A stretch of 34,931 nt of DNA from CBFIHN01 sp965662575 (GCA_965662575.1 CBFIHN010000012.1:1-34931); one strand, 5' to 3'; numbered from the stretch's first letter, positions 24,383-34,478 are shown. A program made the numbers and translations. Notes: generated by a model not told the origin, from the letters alone.

Positions 24383-27064
24383 CTAATGCGCCTCTCCCCA
24401 ATTATCGCTTACCCCAACATCAACTAGTAACGGCACATCAAGCTGTGCTGCTTGCTCCATTTGTTGCTTAATCCCCACAACTAGTCTATCAATATCTTTT
24501 TCTGCCACATCAAAGACCAACTCATCATGCACTTGCATGATCATTTTTGCATCGAGTTGAACCTCATTTAACCACGCCTCAACATGAATCATCGCGCGCT
24601 TAATAATGTCTGCCGCAGTCCCTTGCATTGGCGCATTAATAGCCGCACGTTCAGCAGCTTGGCGCAATCCAGCCTGCTTTGCCTTAATTTGTGGCAAGTA
24701 TAATCGTCGACCAAATAGGGTCTCAACATAGCCTAATTCCTGTGCTTGCTCGCGCGTGCGGTCCATATAATTTTTAACGCCTGGATAACGATCAAAATAA
24801 ACTTGTCTATATAACTGTGCTTCCTCACGCACAATACCCAGTTGCTTAGCTAAACCAAATGCAGACATGCCATAGATCAAACCAAAATTAATCGCTTTGG
24901 CTCGACGTCGCTGCTCATGAGTGACTGCCTGTGGTGACAGAGCAAAAACTTCTGCCGCCGTGGCACGATGGATATCAACACCCTGTTTAAAAGCGGCTAA
25001 TAACCCAGGATCTTGTGACAAATGCGCCATAATCCGTAGTTCAATTTGTGAATAGTCAGCAGCGACTAATTTCGCTCCTGTACGGGCGATAAACGCTTGG
25101 CGGATTGCACGACCATCATCGCTTTTAATCGGGATATTTTGTAGGTTAGGATCAGTTGAAGATAAACGACCAGTTGCCGCAACGGCTTGATGATAGTGTG
25201 TATGCACACGATGCGTGTTCGGATTGACCTGCAATGGCAATTTATCGGTATAGGTTGATTTTAATTTACTGAGGCGTCGATGCTGTAAAATCACCCGCGG
25301 CAAAGGATAGGTTAATGCCAGTTCTGTTAAGACATCTTCTGCCGTTGAGGCTTGACCTTTCGGTGTTTTTTTAAGCACTGGCAACCCCATTTTTTCAAAT
25401 AAAACATCTTGCAATTGTTTCGGGGAGCTCAAGTTGAAATTTTGTGCGGCCATTTGATAAGCCTCTTGTTCCAAGCTTTCAATTTTCTTCGCCAGTGCCT
25501 TACTTTGTTGCTGTAACAATTGACTATCGATGATCACCCCGTCACGTTCGATTGTTGACAGTACCGATAGCAAAGGCATTTCCATCTCAAAAAACACGGC
25601 GGCCAAGGAAGGCGCGTCATCCAATCTCGCTTTCAATAATTGGTATAACTGCCAAGTGATATCCGCATCTTCGGCAGCATAATGACTCGCACTGTCAATT
25701 GGCACTTGAGAAAAACAAATTTGCTTGGCACCTTTGCCGGCAACATCTTCATAGTGGGTAGTCTCATAATTTAAATGACGCTTCGCCAAACTATCCATAT
25801 CATGACGCCCTTGCCCTGCTTCAAGCACGTACGAAGCCAGCATGGTATCGAAGTAAATCCCCTGTAATGTAATACCATAGTTAGCCAATACCTTGAGATC
25901 ATATTTCAAATTTTGACCCACTTTATGAATTGTCGCATTTTCAAAAACAGGTTTTAGTGCCGCTAATACACGCTCTGCTGGTAACTGATCAGGACAAGCT
26001 GGATACGCATGACCGAGGGGGATATAGCAAGCCTCACCTGAGCTCATGCAAAATGATAGCCCGACTAACTCGGCTTGCATTGCATCTAAACTCGTGGTTT
26101 CAGTATCAAAGCAAAAGCATGTGGCCTGCTGCAATCTGTCTAGCCAACGCTGCCATTGATCATCAGTCAAAATCGTTTCATATGCTGTTCTAATCTGAGG
26201 TTGTGACTCTGCTTGAGCAGTCAACTCTTTGAGCCAACTAGTCATTGACCAGGCTTTTAGTAGGGATACAAAGACTTCCTGATCACTCTCCTGGATAATG
26301 GCATCCCCTACCGGCAAATCACCATCACATTTAATCGTAGTCAATGTTTTGGCTAAATGTAACTGTGCTATGTGCGCGCGGAACTTGTCTCCCACTTTGC
26401 CCTTAATTTGATCGGCATGTGCAATGAGGTTATCCAAGCTGCCATACTCATTAAGCCATTTTGCTGCTGTCTTAGGACCCACACCAGGCACACCTGGAAT
26501 ATTGTCCGAACTATCACCCATCAAGGCAAGATAGTCGATAATCAATCCCGGTTTCACACCAAATTTTTCTTCAACGCCCCGACAATCTAACTGGGTATTT
26601 TTCATGGTATCAAGCAAGATTATCCGATCACTCACCAGTTGCGCCATATCTTTATCACCAGTTGAAATAACGACTGATTGTCCAGCTTGTTCCGCTCGCT
26701 TGGCCATGGTGCCAATCACATCATCCGCTTCAACCCCTGTTATTGAAATCAATGGCAAACCATAGGCTCTAATTAGATCGTGCAAAGGTTGAATTTGTGT
26801 GCGTAATTCATTTGGCATACTGGCACGATTGGCTTTGTACTGATCATAAAGCTCATGACGAAAGGTTTTGCCTTTCGCATCAAAAACCACCAGTATTTGT
26901 GAGTCAACATAGTCTTGACGCAAACGGCGCAGCATATTCATGACCCCAAGAATCGCACCACTAGGTTCCCCCGCAGCATTGGTTAAGTTTGGTAAAGCAT
27001 AGAAAGCGCGAAACAGATAAGAAGATCCATCAACTAAAACTAAGGGAGGCTGGCTTGACATCAT
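24383..27064 (-). CDS. polA: DNA polymerase I
   Basis: The chosen ATG at 27064 gives 893 residues and puts the conserved PLVLVDGSSYLFRAFYA at the start, as in E. coli; an in-frame GTG at 27136 would add 24 residues that lack similarity. Domains are: 5'-3' exonuclease (about 1-285, with GDSSDNIPG and VGPKTA), 3'-5' exonuclease (about 300-490, with FDTETTSLD holding D320 and E322, and AEDADITWQLY), and polymerase (motif A DYSQIELR from 670, motif C QVHDEL near 845). The proofreading acids are intact, so this is a full three-activity enzyme. It is divergent from tolC and convergent with the merR-like gene. Confidence 0.96.
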   Translation of the reverse strand: MMSSQPPLVLVDGSSYLFRAFYALPNLTNAAGEPSGAILGVMNMLRRLRQDYVDSQILVVFDAKGKTFRHELYDQYKANRASMPNELRTQIQPLHDLIRAYGLPLISITGVEADDVIGTMAKRAEQAGQSVVISTGDKDMAQLVSDRIILLDTMKNTQLDCRGVEEKFGVKPGLIIDYLALMGDSSDNIPGVPGVGPKTAAKWLNEYGSLDNLIAHADQIKGKVGDKFRAHIAQLHLAKTLTTIKCDGDLPVGDAIIQESDQEVFVSLLKAWSMTSWLKELTAQAESQPQIRTAYETILTDDQWQRWLDRLQQATCFCFDTETTSLDAMQAELVGLSFCMSSGEACYIPLGHAYPACPDQLPAERVLAALKPVFENATIHKVGQNLKYDLKVLANYGITLQGIYFDTMLASYVLEAGQGRHDMDSLAKRHLNYETTHYEDVAGKGAKQICFSQVPIDSASHYAAEDADITWQLYQLLKARLDDAPSLAAVFFEMEMPLLSVLSTIERDGVIIDSQLLQQQSKALAKKIESLEQEAYQMAAQNFNLSSPKQLQDVLFEKMGLPVLKKTPKGQASTAEDVLTELALTYPLPRVILQHRRLSKLKSTYTDKLPLQVNPNTHRVHTHYHQAVAATGRLSSTDPNLQNIPIKSDDGRAIRQAFIARTGAKLVAADYSQIELRIMAHLSQDPGLLAAFKQGVDIHRATAAEVFALSPQAVTHEQRRRAKAINFGLIYGMSAFGLAKQLGIVREEAQLYRQVYFDRYPGVKNYMDRTREQAQELGYVETLFGRRLYLPQIKAKQAGLRQAAERAAINAPMQGTAADIIKRAMIHVEAWLNEVQLDAKMIMQVHDELVFDVAEKDIDRLVVGIKQQMEQAAQLDVPLLVDVGVSDNWGEAH

Positions 27065-27122
27065 ATTAAATTGGGCATGATTTTTAGTTACTCTAGCATC
27101 ATTGTCACCATTGACAAACCCC

Positions 27123-27152
27123 TTGGTACTGACCACAGCCTAATGCTACAAT
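27123..27152 (+). promoter_or_regulatory. Probable tolC promoter
   Basis: TTGGTA (27123-27128) and TACAAT (27147-27152) are separated by 18 nt, giving a leader of about 30 nt before the tolC ATG at 27190. It overlaps the region upstream of polA on the other strand. Confidence 0.4.
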
Positions 27153-27189
27153 AGACGCACAATATCCATGACTCTTTGACGATTGCCTC

Positions 27190-28530
27190 ATGCGCAAACT
27201 TTTGGCTACATGCTTTGCTTTCGCTGCTGTTTCTGGCTATACCACTGATTTACAAACTGTTTATCAGCAAGCTTTGAAAAGCACTCCCTCATTGAAAGCT
27301 GATTTGGCAACCAGCAATGCTGTCCAAGCGTCCGCCAATGTCAGTGGCGGCGCCTTATTACCCCAAATTGCCTTATCTGCTTCAGGAAATATTGGACTCA
27401 TTGGCAATAGCCATTATGAGCAAACACGAGCGGGCATCAGTCTGAGTCAAAGCTTATTTGATATTGGCACTTTCAGCACCTGGCGCAGCGCACAACAAAC
27501 AGCAAATGCCAGCAATAGCACCTATCACTATCAATTGCAGCAATTTATTCTAACGGTTGCAAAAGACTATCTCAGTATACTGCAAGCAACGGACCAGGTT
27601 GGCTATGATAGCAGTCAAATTGATTTTTTAGCGCAAACCCTGAAAGAAACCAAGCAGAAACTGCACGTTGGGCTTAATACAATGACTGACGTTAAGCAAG
27701 CACAAGCAAAGTATGACGCGGCTCTGGCACAAAAAATTATTGATACGAACAAACTGGCTGTTGCGAAAGAACAATTGTTTACGCTGACTAATACACATTA
27801 TCAGAACTTTGCCCCATTAAAAAGTAATTTTCCATTTAACAAACCCAAGCCAGCTGATATTACCCTATGGGTCAAGCGTGCCAAGTCATACAACCGACAA
27901 TTACAATCTGCACAACATAACAGTGCGGCGGCAAGGAACACCCTGTTGGCAGCAGCGGGTAGCAACTGGCTTCCGAGTATTAGCTTAACCGCCAATTACG
28001 GCAAGATAGCACAGCATACGACTGGCAATGCAAGCGCGGTTTTGGGCCCTGCCAATCAAACCAGTGCGTCCATTGGCTTAAGTGCCACCTGGAGTTTTTG
28101 GCAAAGTGGTGGCGGCATTGCTAACACAATTCAGCAAGCTGAAACTTACGGTGCCGCCCTGGCAACCCAAGATGAAACGCAATATCAAATAGTCAATAAA
28201 ACACGGCAAGACTATCTCAATGTGATTGCTGATATCGCTAAAGTTAAAGCATACCAACAATCTGTTAAAGCGGGCCAGAGTTCACTAAATCAATTTCAGG
28301 CAGCTTATCAAGTTGGCACACAAACTATTGTGGGGGTCTTGCAAGCGTTGACTCAGCTCTATCAGGCACAGCAAAATTTTTCAACGGCTGAATATCAATA
28401 CATCATTGATTGGCTCAACCTACAACTGGATGCTGGCAGTTTAGATCACAAGGCGATCAGCTATCTCACGACTTGGCTTGATCACAGTTCTCATGTTACT
28501 CAACATGCTGTTGGCAAAACAACCTCATGA
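27190..28530 (+). CDS. tolC: TolC-family outer membrane efflux channel
   Basis: A 446-residue protein with a signal peptide (MRKLLATCFAFAAVSG), then the duplicated TolC architecture: DLQTVYQQALKSTPSLKADL at the start of the first helical hairpin, SLSQSLFDIGTFS as the first beta-strand region (usual TolC: Q.LFDGG), and the second repeat with SATWSFWQSGG and the QFQAAYQVGTQTIVGVLQAL block. The channel serves tripartite efflux pumps and type I secretion. No inner-membrane pump or adaptor gene is adjacent. Its stop overlaps the next gene by 4 nt (ATGA), an uncommon partner. Confidence 0.92.
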   Translation: MRKLLATCFAFAAVSGYTTDLQTVYQQALKSTPSLKADLATSNAVQASANVSGGALLPQIALSASGNIGLIGNSHYEQTRAGISLSQSLFDIGTFSTWRSAQQTANASNSTYHYQLQQFILTVAKDYLSILQATDQVGYDSSQIDFLAQTLKETKQKLHVGLNTMTDVKQAQAKYDAALAQKIIDTNKLAVAKEQLFTLTNTHYQNFAPLKSNFPFNKPKPADITLWVKRAKSYNRQLQSAQHNSAAARNTLLAAAGSNWLPSISLTANYGKIAQHTTGNASAVLGPANQTSASIGLSATWSFWQSGGGIANTIQQAETYGAALATQDETQYQIVNKTRQDYLNVIADIAKVKAYQQSVKAGQSSLNQFQAAYQVGTQTIVGVLQALTQLYQAQQNFSTAEYQYIIDWLNLQLDAGSLDHKAISYLTTWLDHSSHVTQHAVGKTTS

Positions 28531-29903
28531 ATCTACTGGTAGATCAAAACCAACCTGGGGTGCTTGGCATTGATATTATCCCCGAACAGGACTATGACCT
28601 TTGGTTGGCACAACAAACAACGCAACAACAAAACTGGCTAACATCACAATGCTTTAGCACAAGCGCTGGTCAGTATGCGCTGCTTGCTGACCACAATGGT
28701 CAACTTGAAAAAGTGATTTTGATTGGCAATGTAGAAAAAAACCCTGATCTACTGACATCCCTGGTTAAAAAATTACCCCCTCGAGATTATCGTCTAATTA
28801 ATGATCATGGCGTTATGGAACAATTGGCTTTTGCCTGGGCCTTAGAAGGGTATGATTTTGCTCGCTATAAACAAACGGATACAGCGCTGGCACGCTTAGT
28901 TGTTCCCCGAGCAATATTGACAAAAATTCAGCCTCAAATCGATGCCTGTTTTCTCGTGAGAGATTTAGTCAACACACCAGCTGAGGATATGACGCCACAG
29001 ACACTAGAGAATATTGCGCATGATTTGGCGCAGTCCTATCAAGCATCCTGTTCAGTTATCACTGGACAACATTTAATCACTAACAATTTTCCAGCAATTT
29101 ATGCTGTTGGCCGTGCTTCGCAACACGCACCACGACTAATTGAATTGTGCTGGGGAGAAAAAGATCACCCGAAGATTTCTGTTGTTGGCAAAGGAGTTTG
29201 TTTTGATACAGGGGGGTTAGATCTTAAACCCAGCTCGGCCATGTTAATAATGAAAAAAGACATGGGTGGTGCGGCACATGCGCTAGCCCTAGCCAAGCTC
29301 ATTATGCACCATCAGCTACCAATTTATTTACAACTACTCATTCCTGCAGTGGAAAATGTGATTGATGCCCATGCCTATCGCCCTGGTGATATCGTTAAAA
29401 CACGCAAAGGATTAAGCATAGAAATTGGCAATACAGATGCCGAAGGGCGAGTAATTTTATCCGATGCACTAGCTTATGCCAGTGAGAGCAAACCCAATAT
29501 GATCATTGATTTTGCGACACTAACTGGCGCAGCACGAGTTGCTTTGGGCCATGAAATACCGGCATTTTTTAGCAATGATCAAGCGCTCTCGGCACAATTA
29601 GAAAAAGCCAGTCAAAAAACTAATGACCCAGTTTGGCAATTACCACTACATAGCCCTTATAAAGAATTGATTAAAAGTCATATCGCTGATATCAATAACA
29701 GTGGCTCAACGGGTTTAGCTGGATCAATCACTGCTGCACTATTTTTACAACACTTTATTTCGGACCACATTCCCTGGCTCCACTTTGATTTATCAGCCTG
29801 GAATGATCATCACCGACCAGGCCATCCCACGGGGGGAGAAGCCATGGGCTTACGAGCCGTTTTCGAGATGCTAAACTCGGCGCACAATGCATTAATGGGC
29901 TAG
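28527..29903 (+). CDS. M17 leucyl aminopeptidase family protein
   Basis: A 458-residue cytosolic metallopeptidase. All seven metal-binding and catalytic residues of PepA can be placed with the same spacing: K222 and D227 (VGKGVCFDTGG), K234, D245 (KKDMGG), D304, E306 and R308 (NTDAEGR). The offset from E. coli PepA is 48 throughout. It removes N-terminal residues from peptides and needs two divalent metals (Zn/Mn). The N-terminal domain is shorter than in PepA, as in a common proteobacterial subgroup. Its ATG overlaps the tolC stop, so it is translationally coupled to tolC. Confidence 0.92.
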   Translation: MNLLVDQNQPGVLGIDIIPEQDYDLWLAQQTTQQQNWLTSQCFSTSAGQYALLADHNGQLEKVILIGNVEKNPDLLTSLVKKLPPRDYRLINDHGVMEQLAFAWALEGYDFARYKQTDTALARLVVPRAILTKIQPQIDACFLVRDLVNTPAEDMTPQTLENIAHDLAQSYQASCSVITGQHLITNNFPAIYAVGRASQHAPRLIELCWGEKDHPKISVVGKGVCFDTGGLDLKPSSAMLIMKKDMGGAAHALALAKLIMHHQLPIYLQLLIPAVENVIDAHAYRPGDIVKTRKGLSIEIGNTDAEGRVILSDALAYASESKPNMIIDFATLTGAARVALGHEIPAFFSNDQALSAQLEKASQKTNDPVWQLPLHSPYKELIKSHIADINNSGSTGLAGSITAALFLQHFISDHIPWLHFDLSAWNDHHRPGHPTGGEAMGLRAVFEMLNSAHNALMG

Positions 29904-29983
29904 ACAAATAGATTGTTTTTAACTTCTTCACTTATTGCGTTTAAACAATGTAAAAGTCAGTAAATTATCACGATGACTATGGC

Positions 29984-30012
29984 TTGACTTGAGCTATCTT
30001 AGTGCGTATTTT
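29984..30012 (+). promoter_or_regulatory. Probable promoter of the sugar-porter gene
   Basis: TTGACT at 29984-29989 and TATTTT at 30007-30012 with 17 nt spacing; the leader would be about 30 nt to the ATG at 30049. The -35 is a 5/6 match and the -10 a 4/6 match. Confidence 0.4.
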
Positions 30013-30048
30013 GCGGCTAGATTTTTTTGATACTACGCAAGGTAAAAA

Positions 30049-31452
30049 ATGAGAGAATATAACCGAATTGTCTATTTAATTGGTGTTATCGCTGCGTTAG
30101 GTGGCTTGCTTTTTGGTTTAGATCAAGGCTTTATTGCTAATTCATTACAGACTATTTCTGCAACGTATAAACTCACTGAAATTCAAGGTTCACACTATGC
30201 TGCCGTACTGGCCTGGGGCGGCATTATTGGCGCACTGTGCTCCGGGTTTCTTGCACGCAAATTGGGTCGTAAAACCTCACTGGTGCTAGCAGGCTTTATT
30301 TTTTCACTGATGTCGATTACGTCAGCATTCTTACCCCCCTTACCTATTTTAACTGCTTGCCGTTTTTTCTTAGGTTTTGCCGTTGGCATCGCCTCATTCT
30401 TGGTCCCGCTTTATTTATCTGAAACCGCACCAACTAAAATCCGTGGCGGTATGACCTCCCTTTTTCAGTTAATGATTACCATCGGGATTTTCTTAATTGC
30501 AGTAACCAATGTCTACATTGCCCGGTTGCTTGGTCATACGGAAAAATCTTTATCAACCATGTTTTTAGTCATTGTGGTTTTTGCAGTGATTATGTTTATT
30601 GGCACCCTATTAATCCCCGAAAGCCCACGCTGGCTGATTCTTAAAGGGCGACATCAAAAAGCAAAATCCGTGCTCAAAGAAATTCGTTCCTCCAAAACGG
30701 AAGTTGAAAAAGAAATTGAGGATATCCGCCGTAGTGTTGCACAAAATCAAGGCATTGGTTTTAGCATGCTTCGCAAAGGCTTTTTTTGGAAAGTGCTTTT
30801 TATTGGTGTTGCACTGCAGATGTTTCAGCAACTGGTTGGCATTAACTTAATGATTTACTATGCACCAACCTTCTTTGGTTACGCAAAAATGACTGGCATG
30901 GTTGCCCTACTTGCCGTGCCTGTTGTCAATATGCTGTCGACTTTTCCAGCAGTCAAACTGATCGAACACTGGGGGCGTAAACGCTTGTTATATACCGGTG
31001 CGGTTATTATGTTGCTTACCCTATTAACGGCTGGTTTTGCCTTTTTATCGGCGGCCCACCACCATGGGGACCCCACCATGACTGAACGAACTGTACTGCT
31101 GATTGCTGTTGTTATTTATATTATTGGCTTTGCTGTTTCTTGGGGACCAGTTGCCTGGGTGATCTGTGCAGAAATTTTTCCTTTAAAAGGTCGTGAAATT
31201 GGCATGACTGTCACGACCATGGTGAATTGGACTTTTGCTGGGGTGGTCATGGCAAATGCACTCGCGTTTATGAAGCATTTTGGTGATGCATCCATCTTTT
31301 TTGTCTTCGCTGCATTTTGTGTTCTTGCAATTATTTTTCTCAAATTATTTGTGCCTGAAACTAAGAATATTAGTCTTGAACATATCGAGCGCAATCTTGA
31401 AAAGGGTGTTAAACTCAAGCACATTGGTGCGCAAAATCCGTATGGCAATTGA
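30049..31452 (+). CDS. Sugar-porter family MFS transporter
   Basis: A 467-residue, 12-helix major facilitator. Sugar-porter signatures are in place: GGLLFGLDQGFI in helix 1, RKLGRKT between helices 2 and 3, PESPRWLILKGR after helix 6, FQQLVGINLMIYYAP in helix 7, WGPVAWVICAEIFPLKGRE after helix 10, and VPETKN at the end. It resembles proton-coupled importers such as XylE/GalP. The substrate cannot be decided. It is unusual next to radA, whose ATG overlaps the MFS stop (TGATG), so the two are probably co-transcribed. Confidence 0.9.
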   Translation: MREYNRIVYLIGVIAALGGLLFGLDQGFIANSLQTISATYKLTEIQGSHYAAVLAWGGIIGALCSGFLARKLGRKTSLVLAGFIFSLMSITSAFLPPLPILTACRFFLGFAVGIASFLVPLYLSETAPTKIRGGMTSLFQLMITIGIFLIAVTNVYIARLLGHTEKSLSTMFLVIVVFAVIMFIGTLLIPESPRWLILKGRHQKAKSVLKEIRSSKTEVEKEIEDIRRSVAQNQGIGFSMLRKGFFWKVLFIGVALQMFQQLVGINLMIYYAPTFFGYAKMTGMVALLAVPVVNMLSTFPAVKLIEHWGRKRLLYTGAVIMLLTLLTAGFAFLSAAHHHGDPTMTERTVLLIAVVIYIIGFAVSWGPVAWVICAEIFPLKGREIGMTVTTMVNWTFAGVVMANALAFMKHFGDASIFFVFAAFCVLAIIFLKLFVPETKNISLEHIERNLEKGVKLKHIGAQNPYGN

Positions 31453-32834
31453 TGGCGACAACTAAAAGTAAAATACACTATTTGTGCAATGACTGTGGTG
31501 CGGACTTTCCTAAATGGTCTGGTCAATGCACAGAATGTGGCGCTTGGAACAGTCTTGCAGAGTTTCGTCAGCCCCCTCATCAACAGGTCAGTAAGTCAGG
31601 TATTGGCTACGCTGGCGCACAGACTGCACTTCAACCAACCGCCTTAGCTCAGGTGCCTGCAGCTGATATTCAACGAGAAGCCATCGGCATTGCCGAATTT
31701 GATCGTGTTTTAGGTGGCGGCCTGGTCCAAGGAAGTGTCATTCTGATTGGCGGCGACCCGGGTATCGGCAAATCAACACTTATTCTTCAAACTACTTGCA
31801 CATTAGCAACTGACAACCAAGTACTCTATGTCACGGGTGAAGAGTCATTACAACAGGTCAGCCTTCGGGCGCAACGACTGCAGTTAACATCACCGTCACT
31901 TCACTTACTCACAGCCACCTGTATTGAAGATATTATGAGTGCTGCCACACAGCAAAAAGCCAATATATTGGTTATTGATTCTATTCAAACCATGTATAGC
32001 CAAGCGCTACAGACTGCTCCAGGCGCTGTTGGCCAAATTCGGGAAAGCACAGCGCAGCTGGTACGCTTTGCCAAGCAAACCCATACCTCATTATTTTTAA
32101 TTGGGCATGTCACCAAAGATGGCGCTTTAGCTGGGCCACGTGTTTTAGAACATATGGTTGATACTGTGCTCTACTTTGAAAGTCAGGCAGACAATCGTTT
32201 TCGTATTCTACGAACAGTAAAAAATCGTTTTGGCGCGGTCAATGAGCTTGGTGTCTTTGCGATGACAGATCTTGGCTTGAAAGAAATTAATAACCCCTCA
32301 GCTATTTTTTTATCACACCGTGACCAGCAAACACCTGGTAGTGTTGCCATGGTGACCTGGGAAGGTAGTCGCCCGCTGCTGGTGGAGATTCAAGCCTTAG
32401 TTGACAACACCAACAACCCGAATCCAAAACGCCTGACATTAGGTTTGGAGCAAAGTCGACTATCGATGTTGCTGGCTGTTTTGCATCGTCATGGTGGGGT
32501 TAGTAGCTATGACCAAGATGTTTTTATTAACGCGGTAGGTGGCATCAAAATCTCTGAGACTGCCTCTGATTTAGCTGTTATTGCCGCGATTTCATCCAGC
32601 CTCAAAAATCACCCGATTCATGCACAAACCATTATCTTTGGTGAAGTGGGCCTATCCGGTGAAATTCGTCCGGTGCAAAGCGGTCAAGAACGACTAAAAG
32701 AAGCGGCCAAGCAAGGCTTTACTCACGCGATCATTCCAAAACAAAACCAGCCACAAAAGCCGATCACAGGACTCAAGTGCCTTGGTGTGTCAACGATTGG
32801 TCAAGCACTCTCTGCGTTAAATGATATGAGTTAG
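31452..32834 (+). CDS. radA: DNA repair ATPase RadA
   Basis: The start at 31452 (ATG) gives 460 residues; an upstream TTG codon in frame is unlikely. The N-terminal zinc finger uses C12, C15, C26 and C29 (CNDCGADFPKWSGQCTEC). The RecA-like ATPase has Walker A GDPGIGKST at 101-109 and the RadA-specific VKNRFGAVNELGVF motif; the C-terminal third is the Lon-protease-like domain. RadA promotes branch migration in recombination and repair of stalled forks. It starts at the stop codon of the MFS gene. Confidence 0.95.
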   Translation: MATTKSKIHYLCNDCGADFPKWSGQCTECGAWNSLAEFRQPPHQQVSKSGIGYAGAQTALQPTALAQVPAADIQREAIGIAEFDRVLGGGLVQGSVILIGGDPGIGKSTLILQTTCTLATDNQVLYVTGEESLQQVSLRAQRLQLTSPSLHLLTATCIEDIMSAATQQKANILVIDSIQTMYSQALQTAPGAVGQIRESTAQLVRFAKQTHTSLFLIGHVTKDGALAGPRVLEHMVDTVLYFESQADNRFRILRTVKNRFGAVNELGVFAMTDLGLKEINNPSAIFLSHRDQQTPGSVAMVTWEGSRPLLVEIQALVDNTNNPNPKRLTLGLEQSRLSMLLAVLHRHGGVSSYDQDVFINAVGGIKISETASDLAVIAAISSSLKNHPIHAQTIIFGEVGLSGEIRPVQSGQERLKEAAKQGFTHAIIPKQNQPQKPITGLKCLGVSTIGQALSALNDMS

Positions 32835-32875
32835 TCTCGATGAGTATTTTATGATACCTTTTCCTACCCATAAAT

Positions 32876-32898
32876 TACCCCGTGCCGGCCACGCGGTA
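32876..32898. repeat. Palindrome between radA and dnaB
   Basis: TACCCCGTG and CACGCGGTA form a 9-bp stem with one mismatch around CCGGC. It is 41 nt after radA and has no T-run, so it is a palindromic repeat or a weak processing/termination signal rather than a clear terminator. The ATACCCCG-like arm resembles the other palindromes in the window. Confidence 0.5.
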
Positions 32899-32921
32899 TG
32901 ACTATTAACAACCTATAAGCG

Positions 32922-34334
32922 ATGTCGCATTTTATGAGTACGCAGCAAAAAGCCCCCTGGTCTAGTGAAGAAGAAGTCCACAAGCTGAAAGTCCCCCCCC
33001 ACTCTATTGAAGCTGAACAATCGGTGATTGGTGGTTTAATGCTAGAGAATGAGGTTTGGGATCGCGTATCAGAAAAAGTCAGCGCCGAAGATTTTTACCG
33101 CAAAGAGCACCGCGTCATCTTTGCAAAGATTGCGACATTAGCCGAAAAAGCCAGTCCCTTCGATGTGATCACTCTCAGTGACATCTTGGAAAATGATAAT
33201 ACATTAGAGCAAGTGGGTGGTTTAGCTTATTTGACTGACTTAGCGCGAAATACACCGAGTGTTGCTAATGTTAACTCCTACGCCGACATCGTCCGCGAAC
33301 GCTCAGTCATGCGCCAATTGCTATCAGCCGCCACCGGTATTGCAGATTCTGTTTATACACCAGAAGGCCGCAGTAGTTCGGATATTCTCGATTTAGCTGA
33401 GCAGAAAGTATTTGCTATCGCTGAACATGGCGTTGATAAACAAGGGGGGCCAGTTGCCGTTAAACATATTATGCCTACGGTTGTTGAAAAACTGGATGAG
33501 CTCATGCAAACCAAAGGTGGTATCACAGGTATTGCAACGGCTTATCAAGACCTTGATGAAATGACATCAGGATTACAACCTGCAGACCTTGTGATTGTTG
33601 CCGGCCGTCCCTCTATGGGTAAAACAACATTTGCGATGAACATTGGCGAACAAGTCGCGATGGATGCTGAAAAACCTGTCTTGCTGTTTAGTATGGAAAT
33701 GCCCAAAGAAGCGATTATGATGCGTGTACTCTCCTCTTTTAGCCGCGTTGACCAATCATCTCTACGTTCAGGTCAGCTAGATGATCATGACTGGAGTAAA
33801 ATTTTTTCTGCGATGTCTTTAATCAACGAACGCATGAACCTCTATATTGATGACACACCAGCACTCAGCCCATCCGAAATGCGCTCACGGGCGCGTCGTG
33901 TTGCGCGCGAGCATGGCGGGGTTAGTCTGATTGTGGTCGATTATTTACAGTTAATGCAAGTGCCAGGCAGTAATGAAAACCGCACCAATGAAGTCTCAGA
34001 GATTTCACGAAACCTCAAAGCCTTAGCCAAAGAACTCAATGTGCCATTAATCGCTTTGTCACAGTTAAGCCGTAAATCTGAAGACCGGACTGACAAACGC
34101 CCTATGATGTCTGATTTGCGTGAATCTGGGGCAATCGAGCAAGATGCTGACGTGATTATGTTTGTTTACCGTGATGAAGTCTACCACCCAGACACCGAAG
34201 ATAAAGGCACGGCTGAAATTATTATCGGCAAACAACGTAATGGGCCTATTGGCATGGTCCGCTTAACGTTTATGGGACAGTATTGTCGATTTGATGACTA
34301 TGCCGCGCAACAAGTTGGGAGCTATAACACATAA
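32922..34334 (+). CDS. dnaB: Replicative DNA helicase DnaB
   Basis: A 470-residue hexameric helicase (E. coli 471). The N-terminal collar domain (PPHSIEAEQSVIGGLMLEN) is followed by the RecA-fold motor with Walker A GRPSMGKT at 228-235, Walker B LIVVDYLQLM, and the arginine-finger region SDLRESGAIEQDADVIMF. No intein interrupts it. A run of eight C residues (32993-33000) falls in codons 24-27. The ATG at 32922 or the one at 32934 could be the start; both precede the conserved part. Confidence 0.96.
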   Translation: MSHFMSTQQKAPWSSEEEVHKLKVPPHSIEAEQSVIGGLMLENEVWDRVSEKVSAEDFYRKEHRVIFAKIATLAEKASPFDVITLSDILENDNTLEQVGGLAYLTDLARNTPSVANVNSYADIVRERSVMRQLLSAATGIADSVYTPEGRSSSDILDLAEQKVFAIAEHGVDKQGGPVAVKHIMPTVVEKLDELMQTKGGITGIATAYQDLDEMTSGLQPADLVIVAGRPSMGKTTFAMNIGEQVAMDAEKPVLLFSMEMPKEAIMMRVLSSFSRVDQSSLRSGQLDDHDWSKIFSAMSLINERMNLYIDDTPALSPSEMRSRARRVAREHGGVSLIVVDYLQLMQVPGSNENRTNEVSEISRNLKALAKELNVPLIALSQLSRKSEDRTDKRPMMSDLRESGAIEQDADVIMFVYRDEVYHPDTEDKGTAEIIIGKQRNGPIGMVRLTFMGQYCRFDDYAAQQVGSYNT

Positions 34335-34403
34335 TGGGGCTGCTGCAAGCTGGTTTATAGCGAGCAATAGTTAGACGAAAAAAATTAAAAAAGCGGAGTT
34401 TAC

Positions 34404-34478
34404 ACCTAATAAATGAGCAGTTTTTCATTTTTTTCAACAACGCTAGTGCCGCTAGAAACTGGTTTGCAACAGTCCCAT
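34404..34478 (+). repeat. 75-nt interspersed repeat, copy 2
   Basis: It matches the reverse complement of 13259-13333 without gaps (62 of 75 positions identical by hand). It is followed directly by a degenerate palindrome (ATACTCCGTGCTTTGAGGCATA, about 34482-34502) of the same type as those near 24320 and 32880. Confidence 0.75.

Noticed and set aside
31116..31583. 155-codon minus-strand open frame
   Set aside because: It lies antisense to the MFS/radA junction, both of which are strong family matches.
32922..34334. Possible intein in dnaB
   Set aside because: The protein has normal length and all motifs are continuous.
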